From contig DEIP01000088.1 of NCBI GenBank assembly GCA_002352605.1, positions 20,408 through 26,294 on the forward strand: DNA of 5,887 nt, read 5' to 3'. Positions 1 to 4,854 of the stretch are shown in pieces. The notes beneath the pieces were generated by a model. It worked only from the letters and a program-made list of their open reading frames with translations, made no database searches and was not told the origin of the DNA. A program made the translations under genes and the position numbers. This DNA comes from Desulfobacteraceae bacterium UBA2771. GTDB taxonomy: Bacteria > Desulfobacterota > Desulfobacteria > Desulfobacterales > Desulfosarcinaceae. Every line of letters begins with the position of its first letter. Position 1 is the first letter of the stretch.

Positions 1-2
1 CC

Positions 3-623
3 CAACAGGGTGGGTACGAAGGGGCTCACGCCTATGTTCATCCGCAAGGCGGATACCCGGCCGGTGCGCCCCAGGCCCCCGCCTATCCCGGTCCAAATCC
101 AGGCGTTTACGGCACCGGACCGGTGCATGTGCCCGGGCAGATGCCCGGCGGGCCGTACCCTTATGGCGCCTCCGGTCCCCAGGGAATGCCTCCGGGAATG
201 ACCGGCCCCCAGGGAATGCCCCCGGTCGGCCATCCCTTTCCTCACCCGGGCACGCAATTCGCCGGACCGGGAGCGACGCCCATGAGCTATCAACAACCGC
301 CGGCACACAGTCAGGCGCCGGGGCAAGCCCCGCATGTTTGCGATCATGAATCCGATCACGGCCCGGGGCATCCCAAACACGACGCCCATCAATATGGTCA
401 ATTCATGGGTCTGGTCAACGACCTGGCCAATGGGAACGCCGATGCATCCCGGCTGATGTCCTTTTTGGGAAGCCTGGACAACCAGTTCTGGAAAGGGGCG
501 CTGGTGGGCGTGAGCGCCACTTTGCTGCTGACCAACGACACCGTGAAAAACGCCATTGTGGGCACCCTGTCCAACGTTTTGGGCGCATTTGAAAAAAAGA
601 CTGAAAAAGAACAATCAAAATAG
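3..623 (+). CDS. Pro/Gly/His-rich protein with C-terminal hydrophobic segment, 5'-truncated by window edge
   Basis: The frame is open from the first bases of the window to TAG at 621-623, giving 206 visible residues; the true start lies upstream. Visible residues 1 to about 110 are low complexity, rich in Pro, Gly, Ala, Tyr and Gln, and include a repeated GPQGMPP motif. A Cys/His cluster follows (bases 333-389). The ordered C-terminal part (from about residue 131) starts YGQFMGLVNDLA and leads to a hydrophobic stretch around FWKGALVGVSATLLLTN, then a short Lys/Glu-rich tail. The C-terminal module recurs in the gene at 1069, so the two are paralogues; it loosely resembles YtxH-like membrane proteins. 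An internal ATG at 282 with a GGGAG eight bases before it could give a shorter form, but the coherent composition upstream argues for the longer one. It lies 19 bases before the MamC-like gene, so it is probably in the fez-like operon. Function unknown; a ferrosome membrane or surface role is inference. Confidence 0.8.
   Translation, partial: QQGGYEGAHAYVHPQGGYPAGAPQAPAYPGPNPGVYGTGPVHVPGQMPGGPYPYGASGPQGMPPGMTGPQGMPPVGHPFPHPGTQFAGPGATPMSYQQPPAHSQAPGQAPHVCDHESDHGPGHPKHDAHQYGQFMGLVNDLANGNADASRLMSFLGSLDNQFWKGALVGVSATLLLTNDTVKNAIVGTLSNVLGAFEKKTEKEQSK
174..224 (+). repeat. Short in-gene repeat encoding GPQGMPP twice
   Basis: Two 21-base units at 174-194 and 204-224 (period 30 bases) differ only at two third-codon positions and each encode GPQGMPP. 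The copies are separated by codons for GMT. They lie in the Pro/Gly-rich region of the first gene and look like a collagen-like or proline-rich low-complexity expansion, not a mobile or regulatory repeat. Confidence 0.75.
333..389 (+). other. His/Cys/Asp cluster, candidate metal-binding motif in the first protein
   Basis: This stretch encodes HVCDHESDHGPGHPKHDAH: six His, one Cys, three Asp and one Glu in 19 residues. It sits between the Pro-rich region and the hydrophobic module. The density of soft and hard metal ligands is far above the protein's background. In an iron-storage operon it is a candidate site for binding or nucleating iron, but metal binding is inferred from composition only. 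Confidence 0.5.
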
Positions 624-628
624 ATGTA

Positions 629-635
629 AAGGAGG
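629..635 (+). promoter_or_regulatory. Strong ribosome binding site that fixes the MamC-like start
   Basis: AAGGAGG lies seven bases before ATG 643. It decides the start at 643 over upstream in-frame starts that overlap the preceding gene. Confidence 0.85.
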
Positions 636-642
636 AAACACC

Positions 643-1038
643 ATGCCGATTACCAATCATCCGGTGGCACACGCCGCTGCCACGAAAGTGACCCGCTTTG
701 TTCCCCAGGCCACCCTGGCCATGGGAGGGGTGGGCGCAATTATCGGGGGAACCGCCGCCGCGGCCAAAAACATTCGGCGGGTCAAAGATGCGGAAATCAA
801 CCGGGAGGAAGCCGTAAGAGACACCATCAAGGAATCCGCGGGTGCGGGGCTGGCCACGGCCACGGCCACCGCAGTGGTCGGTGCCGTGGGCGCCACCGGC
901 CTGCTCTCCCTGGTGGGGATTCTGGCCATGGCCACCGGGACCAAATATCTCTGGGATGCTGCCACGGCGCCTGAAAAAGCCCCGGCAGCACCACCCAAGG
1001 AAGCGAAACCGAAAAAGGAAACCAAAAGCAAACCATAA
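643..1038 (+). CDS. MamC-like (Mms13 family) two-helix membrane protein
   Basis: A 131-residue protein close in size to magnetosome MamC (about 125). Layout: short N-terminus; helix 1 at about 22-41 (GGVGAIIGGTAAAA); a charged loop 42-66; a long Ala/Gly-rich second hydrophobic region 66-100; then KYLWD at 101-105 and an Ala/Pro/Lys tail. Compared from memory with Magnetospirillum MamC, residues 42-73 align without gaps and 18 of 32 positions match, including KN at the loop start, E56 and D60, and GAGLATA at the start of helix 2. KYLWD matches KYAWD. In MamC this loop faces the mineral, and an acidic pair four residues apart has been implicated in magnetite interaction; E56/D60 fall at the matching places. 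The MamC C-terminal acidic tail is replaced by a basic Pro/Lys tail. No other magnetosome genes are in view, and the FezB-like neighbour suggests a ferrosome membrane protein instead. Family call is firm; the role is inferred. Confidence 0.85.
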   Translation: MPITNHPVAHAAATKVTRFVPQATLAMGGVGAIIGGTAAAAKNIRRVKDAEINREEAVRDTIKESAGAGLATATATAVVGAVGATGLLSLVGILAMATGTKYLWDAATAPEKAPAAPPKEAKPKKETKSKP

Positions 1039-1068
1039 GAACAAGCCGCTAAATATAAGGAGAAAAAA

Positions 1069-1503
1069 ATGCAGCAATCCTATCATCCCCATAGTCAACA
1101 TCCGGCTGCTCAGCCTCAAACCCAGTCACCGCAGCCCCATGCCGGTTCAGGACCACAACCCCCGGCGGCAGGGATGCAAAACCCACAGCAACCGCTTTAT
1201 CAACACCAGGCGGACCCCTATTATTATCAATATGGCGATGCCGAATACGGTCATCCGTCCGCCGGGACGGCCGTACCCCCCGCTTCCGCCAACGGTGTCG
1301 GCGGTTGGTTCGAATTCTCCAATGCCGGCTATCTGAAAGGCTTTCTCGTCGCCGCCGGCGCCACCCTGATACTGACCAATCCGGCCATCCAGAAGGCCCT
1401 GGTCCGAGGCACGGTCAAACTCTGGTCCCTTGTTCAAGGCGGTGTGGAAGAGGTCAAGGAACAGTTCCAGGATATACAAGCGGAAATGAGCCAGGAAAAA
1501 TAA
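1069..1503 (+). CDS. Pro/Gln/His-rich protein with C-terminal hydrophobic helix and amphipathic tail (paralogue of first gene)
   Basis: A 144-residue protein starting at ATG 1069, with AAGGAGA five bases upstream. Residues 1-78 are low complexity (Gln, Pro, His, Ala) with a Tyr cluster, DPYYYQYGDAEYGH at 49-62. Residues 87-104 form a hydrophobic segment, GYLKGFLVAAGATLILTN, followed by a helical charged tail (105-144) with GGVEEVKEQFQDIQAEM, which looks amphipathic or coiled-coil. The hydrophobic core matches the first gene: K-G-x-L-V-x3-A-T-L-x-L-T-N, 12 of 25 aligned positions identical. The arrangement resembles YtxH-like proteins that peripherally anchor at membranes. It sits 30 bases after the MamC-like gene, and its TAA overlaps the next ATG. 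No enzymatic motif is present. A structural or adaptor role at the ferrosome membrane is inference. Confidence 0.85.
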   Translation: MQQSYHPHSQHPAAQPQTQSPQPHAGSGPQPPAAGMQNPQQPLYQHQADPYYYQYGDAEYGHPSAGTAVPPASANGVGGWFEFSNAGYLKGFLVAAGATLILTNPAIQKALVRGTVKLWSLVQGGVEEVKEQFQDIQAEMSQEK

Positions 1504-1778
1504 TGCAGGAAAAAGTAGCCCTGGAAAAGAAAAAGCCGGTGATCAATGCCCGCCGCGGTGAGCGCCGTGTCAGTATGGAACGGCGCAGCCGGATGGAAGA
1601 GAAAAAAACGGTGGCCAAGATCGGCATGAGCCTCTCCATGGGGACCCTGATCGCCACCGGCCTGATGCGGGGCCGCGGGGCCAAGACCCTGCACATCTGG
1701 TCCGGTATGGCCCTGGTGGGATTTTCCGTCTGGCATTACAATCTTTATCAGCCTGCAACCCGGAGAAATAAAGTATAG
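1503..1778 (+). CDS. Small basic two-helix membrane protein of unknown function
   Basis: A 91-residue protein whose ATG shares one base with the upstream stop (TAATG), so translation is likely coupled; AGGA at 1493-1496 is a modest ribosome site. Residues 1-38 are strongly charged and mostly basic (RRGERR, MERRSR), predicted cytoplasmic and perhaps nucleic-acid-, lipid- or partner-binding. Two hydrophobic segments follow: about 39-54 (IGMSLSMGTLIATGL) and 62-82 (TLHIWSGMALVGFSVWHYNLY). The second has H64 and H78, fourteen residues apart, with a Gly between them, a pattern seen in b-type cytochrome and DUF4405-like membrane helices. Haem binding is therefore possible but unproven. It ends two bases before the ATPase gene, so it may be an accessory partner of FezB. 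I do not recognise it as a named Fez protein. Confidence 0.8.
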   Translation: MQEKVALEKKKPVINARRGERRVSMERRSRMEEKKTVAKIGMSLSMGTLIATGLMRGRGAKTLHIWSGMALVGFSVWHYNLYQPATRRNKV

Positions 1779-1780
1779 TC

Positions 1781-3877
1781 ATGCATCTTGCCACCGAAAG
1801 CGGGTTAAAGCCGCGTATCGTGCATGAACTGCCGCGCCGGATCAGGATCCGCAACGCCGGTTTTCACGATCCTGCCTTTGATCCCGTCTATCTGGAGGCG
1901 GTGCTTCAAAATATCCCCGGCGTGACGCATGTCCGCTTCAATCTCAAGACCGCCAGCGTGGTGGTCGACTATGATGGGGACGCCTGCTGTCGGGAAGGTG
2001 TTCTCCGCTGTATCGAGGCCATACCCGAGGAGGCTTACCGCCCCTTAAGCGCGCGTGGATCAACCCCGGATCCCGTGGGAAGCGGCGCCAAAGGCGTTAT
2101 AGCGTTTTTGACGCCGGTGATCCCAAAACCGTTTGCCGCCCTGTTGGGCTGGGGTCTGTCGCTGCCCGTCCTGATAGCGGGTGTGGAAACGCTCCTGACC
2201 CGAGGGGTCAAGGTCGAGGTGCTGGACGCCGCGGCGGTCGGTTTTTCCCTGGGTCGCAAAGATTACTTTACGGCCAACGCCATCGTGGCCCTGCTCGCCC
2301 TGGGAGAATACCTGGAGCAGCTCTCGGAAGACAAAGCCACCGGATTGCTGAAGAATCTGCTCCGGCCCCAGGTGGAAACCGTCTGGGTGGAACGTGACGG
2401 CCGGGAAATCAATATCGGCCTGGACGATGTGGTGATCGGAGACAGGGTCGTTTGCGGTACCGGTGAGATGATCCCGGTAGACGGATTGGTGTTGGAAGGG
2501 GAGGCCTCGGTCAACCAGAGTTCCATAACCGGCGAATCGGTTCCGTTGCATGTAAAGGCCGGCGATGAAGCCCTTTCCGGTTCCGTGATAGAAGAGGGCC
2601 GCCTAAAGATCGAAGCCCGGCAGGTGGGCGGCGAAACCGGAATGGCGCGCATCAACCGGTTTCTGGAAAACTCCCTTCGGTTCAAGTCCAAATCCCAGAA
2701 GCAAAGCGATGAACTGGCCGACCGCCTGGTACCCACCACCTTGGCTCTGGGCCTGGGCCTCTACCTGGTCACTCGGGATATCTGCCGGGCAGCGGCGGTG
2801 CTTACAGTGGATTACTCCTGCGCCATCAAGTTGGCCAATCCCGTGGCCGTGAAAGCCTCCATGTATACTGCCGCTCACAGCGGCGTGCTGTTGAAAGGAT
2901 CCCAGGCCCTGGACGCGCTGGCCCGGGTGGACACCATGGTTTTTGATAAAACCGGCACCCTGACCCGCGGCATCTTAGAGGTTACCGACGTCATTCCCAC
3001 GGGTGATATGACGCCGGAAGCATTACTGGCTCTGGCTGCCTGCGCCGAAGAACATTACGCCCATCCCGTGGCCCGGGCCGTGGTGGAGGAAGCCAAAAAC
3101 CGCGGCCTTGAATTGCCGTCCACCGGCCAGGTGGATTTCATCGTCGCCCACGGGGTTTCCGCTTACGTGAACGACAGCCGCGTCCTGGTGGGCAGCCACC
3201 ATTTTATCGGCGAAGACGAGGGAATCGATTGTTCCGTTGCAGATGCTCATGCCCAAACCCTTCTCAGAGAGGGGAAAAGCCTTCTCTATGTCGCCCGTAA
3301 AAATGTTTTTGAAGGAGTGATTGCCCTGAGGGACGCATTAAGACCCGAGGCGGCCCGGGTGCTTTGGGATTTGAAGGCACTTGGCATCAAAAAAATAGTG
3401 ATGCTGACCGGGGATCACCCGGATACGGCTCGGGCCGTGGCGGGAAAACTGGAGGCTTTGGATAATGTCCACTGGGACCTTACGCCCGAGGAGAAGGCTG
3501 CCATTGTCAAGGCGCTGAAAAACCAGGGATGTTTGATCGCCTTTGCCGGTGACGGTGTCAATGACGCCCCGGCCCTGATGACCGCGGAGGTGGGCATCTG
3601 CATGCCCGGTGGCGCGGATCTGACCCGGGAAGCGGCCCAGGTGATCCTGTTGCAGGAGGACTTGACCGCTCTGGTCACAGCCAGGCGGATTGCCCGTCAA
3701 ACCGAACGGACCATTAAAAACTGCTTCCGGTCCTCCGTTGCGCTCAACACACTTTTTTTGCTTCTGGCAAGCAGTGGCCTCCTGCCGCCGGTAATGGCTG
3801 CGGTTTTACACAATGCCAACACCGTCGGTATTCTCGGTTATGCAGCCCTGGCCGGTATGCGCAAACCCGATGATTGA
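1781..3877 (+). CDS. fezB: P1B-6-type heavy-metal P-type ATPase, FezB-like (ferrosome iron pump)
   Basis: A complete 698-residue P1B ATPase. Residues 11-66 form an HMA2-like domain (VHELPRRIRIR, then IPGVTHVRFNLKTASVVVDY) without CxxC; a C69-C70 pair follows. Membrane segments lie around 104-180, 315-365 and 652-690. Catalytic motifs are intact: TGES 250-253 (actuator), DKTGT 389-393 with D389 phosphorylated, HP 428-429 (nucleotide domain), TGD 543-545 and GDGVND 590-595. The metal-site helix reads DYSCAIKLANP with S346-C347-A348 where copper or zinc pumps have CPC. SCA, together with FeoA and small membrane proteins nearby, fits the P1B-6 group, whose members include FezB of ferrosome clusters. 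Expected role: ATP-driven iron transport into the ferrosome lumen. The start is supported by the HMA2 fold beginning at residue 11; ribosome site GGAG lies a long 15 bases upstream, so coupling to the previous gene (2-base gap) is likely. The N-domain motif reads VAHGV, with Ala where many P1B pumps have the first Gly of GxG. Confidence 0.92.
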   Translation: MHLATESGLKPRIVHELPRRIRIRNAGFHDPAFDPVYLEAVLQNIPGVTHVRFNLKTASVVVDYDGDACCREGVLRCIEAIPEEAYRPLSARGSTPDPVGSGAKGVIAFLTPVIPKPFAALLGWGLSLPVLIAGVETLLTRGVKVEVLDAAAVGFSLGRKDYFTANAIVALLALGEYLEQLSEDKATGLLKNLLRPQVETVWVERDGREINIGLDDVVIGDRVVCGTGEMIPVDGLVLEGEASVNQSSITGESVPLHVKAGDEALSGSVIEEGRLKIEARQVGGETGMARINRFLENSLRFKSKSQKQSDELADRLVPTTLALGLGLYLVTRDICRAAAVLTVDYSCAIKLANPVAVKASMYTAAHSGVLLKGSQALDALARVDTMVFDKTGTLTRGILEVTDVIPTGDMTPEALLALAACAEEHYAHPVARAVVEEAKNRGLELPSTGQVDFIVAHGVSAYVNDSRVLVGSHHFIGEDEGIDCSVADAHAQTLLREGKSLLYVARKNVFEGVIALRDALRPEAARVLWDLKALGIKKIVMLTGDHPDTARAVAGKLEALDNVHWDLTPEEKAAIVKALKNQGCLIAFAGDGVNDAPALMTAEVGICMPGGADLTREAAQVILLQEDLTALVTARRIARQTERTIKNCFRSSVALNTLFLLLASSGLLPPVMAAVLHNANTVGILGYAALAGMRKPDD

Positions 3878-3896
3878 AAGATACGCGTGAATTGAT

Positions 3897-3925
3897 GCCG
3901 GAAGTCGATGCTTAGATTTTCCGGC
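3897..3925 (+). terminator. Weak hairpin after the ATPase gene, possible terminator or attenuator
   Basis: GCCGGAA (3897-3903) can pair with TTCCGGC (3919-3925) around a 15-base loop. The sequence after it (CGTCTTTATATTTCC) is T-rich but has no clean T run. The site is in the 83-base gap between the ATPase and FeoA-domain genes. Poor loop and weak U tract make termination doubtful; partial read-through would be expected. Confidence 0.25.
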
Positions 3926-3960
3926 CGTCTTTATATTTCCTGTTTAGGGGAAGATCAGCC

Positions 3961-4689
3961 ATGTATGTACCGTTAACCGATGCCCCCGCGGATAAACCGT
4001 TGGTGCTGGTCAAAGTGGTGGACCCGAATTTGGCCATTCGCTTAAAGCGCATGGGACTTTTCGCGGGCAGCGAAATTGTACGCCTGAACCGGGAAGTGCT
4101 GGTGCAGCCCATCCGGATCCGCGGGCCAAAAGGGGATGCAATCCTCGGCGGGGGGATGGCCATGAAAATCGTCGTCCATCTGAATGACGGGCGCAAACTA
4201 CCGCTATCGGAAATGCAGCCGGGTGAAACCGGACATATCGAGGGGCTGACCGGCGGGACGGGGTTGACAGGCGCGCTCGAAACGCTCGCGTTGAAACTAA
4301 ACGACCGCATTCATGTTGTTCGCAAACTGCCTCCCATGGAATATATAGCGGTCATCGAAGGGGCCGGCCGGGTGCGCCTTACCGAGGGCATGGCCGCCAA
4401 AATATGGGGCCGCATGCAGGTACGGCTGCTTCAGTTCGTATCGGCCCGGGCCGGGGAAAAATTTCAGGTCGAAGAGATCCTCGGCGGAACCAGGGCTCAT
4501 CGGATGCTCCGAACCCGAGGCGTCGAACCCGGAAAGGTTCTCATCCTGGAAGGCGTAGCCCAGGCCCAGAGCCTGCCGGTGGGTGTCCGTAATACCGTTG
4601 TGATTTCCAGCCGGGAGGGCTTGCGTCTTTTTCTTACACCCAACGAGGGAAAGCAGATCTTGGTACGGGAGGCCTGCACCGAGGATTAA
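3961..4689 (+). CDS. Protein with three tandem FeoA-like domains
   Basis: A 242-residue soluble protein, about three times the usual 75-80 residues of FeoA. ATG 3961 follows AGGGGAAGA at a normal distance. Domain 1 is about 1-75: VPLTDAPADKPLVLVKV, then RLKRMGLFAGSEI (28-39), the classic FeoA segment, ending AILGGGMAMKIVV. Domain 2 is about 80-152: LPLSEMQPGETGHI, then LETLALKLNDRIHVV, ending VRLTEGMAAKI. Domain 3 is about 157-236: LLQFVSARAGEKFQVEEI, then RMLRTRGVEPGKVLIL, ending EGLRLFLTPNEGKQILV. Each repeat follows the SH3-like FeoA pattern of helix, charged turn and closing beta strands. No metal ligands, DNA-binding helix or membrane segment is seen. FeoA normally works with the ferrous iron permease FeoB, which is not in the window; here the protein may modulate FezB or an unlinked FeoB. 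The FeoA assignment is firm, the partner is inferred. Confidence 0.88.
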   Translation: MYVPLTDAPADKPLVLVKVVDPNLAIRLKRMGLFAGSEIVRLNREVLVQPIRIRGPKGDAILGGGMAMKIVVHLNDGRKLPLSEMQPGETGHIEGLTGGTGLTGALETLALKLNDRIHVVRKLPPMEYIAVIEGAGRVRLTEGMAAKIWGRMQVRLLQFVSARAGEKFQVEEILGGTRAHRMLRTRGVEPGKVLILEGVAQAQSLPVGVRNTVVISSREGLRLFLTPNEGKQILVREACTED

Positions 4690-4761
4690 GGGCCGCGAGA
4701 AAAGTCAAGGCGCGACACCTCCCGCATCAGCGGGTATTTCAGTTGCGCTCTCGATACCGGA

Positions 4762-4770
4762 AAGGAGGTG
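4762..4770 (+). promoter_or_regulatory. Orphan perfect Shine-Dalgarno-like sequence
   Basis: AAGGAGGTG is fully complementary to the 16S rRNA 3' end, but no start codon with a useful frame follows; a GTG within it would give only five codons. It can be hidden by CACCTCC at 4716-4722. It is not the porin ribosome site, which lies about 75 bases further on. It could be a relic of a lost gene, a regulatory ribosome stand-by site, or chance. Confidence 0.3.
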
Positions 4771-4839
4771 CAGAGCAAATACTGAAGCACGCGGATTGAA
4801 CTACTTGGAGTCAAATTGAATTGGGGATGGATTAAGAAA

Positions 4840-4844
4840 AGGAG
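4840..4844 (+). promoter_or_regulatory. Ribosome binding site of the porin gene
   Basis: AGGAG lies ten bases before ATG 4855, in a purine-rich run (aagaaaaggagaacagagga). It supports the start that gives a clean signal peptide. Confidence 0.65.
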
Positions 4845-4854
4845 AACAGAGGAA

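Larger units (their letters stand above)
4690..4854 (+). other. Intergenic region upstream of porin; no gene, but structured RNA possible
   Basis: No coding sequence is supported here. GCGCGAC (4710-4716) can pair with GTTGCGC (4742-4748, one G-U), enclosing a second stem CCCGC/GCGGG (4721-4725 with 4730-4734, loop ATCA). Separately, CACCTCC (4716-4722) is the exact complement of GGAGGTG (4764-4770), a pairing that excludes the first two stems. No convincing Fur box or sigma-70 promoter was recognised by eye. The region probably holds the porin promoter and leader, or a terminator for the FeoA-domain gene. Confidence 0.4.

Noticed and set aside
643..1038. Evidence of a magnetosome island
   Set aside because: Only the MamC-like protein is magnetosome-related. 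No MamA, MamB, MamK, MamE or similar proteins are in the window, and the neighbours are ferrosome-type.
415..1119. Long minus-strand open frame of 234 codons
   Set aside because: It lies antisense to three well-supported genes with good ribosome sites. Its product is low-complexity with no recognisable domain, as expected for a GC-rich shadow frame.
842..1336. Plus-strand frame of 164 codons overlapping genes 2 and 3
   Set aside because: It overlaps two coherent genes, and its Pro/Arg/Trp-rich product looks like an out-of-frame reading of Ala/Gly-rich coding DNA.
2060..2739. Minus-strand frames within the ATPase gene
   Set aside because: The plus strand is a full-length ATPase with all catalytic motifs; the antisense products match nothing recognisable.
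1781..3877. Copper (CopA) or zinc (ZntA) exporter
   Set aside because: The metal-site helix has SCA instead of CPC, the N-terminal domain lacks CxxC, and the context is iron-related.
3878..3960. Promoter for the FeoA-domain gene
   Set aside because: TTGAAA and TATATT occur but not at a sensible spacing from each other, so no promoter is called.
4811..4825. Fur box candidate in TCAAATTGAATTGGG
   Set aside because: It is a short AT-rich imperfect palindrome, and it does not match the GATAAT-type 19-base Fur consensus well enough.
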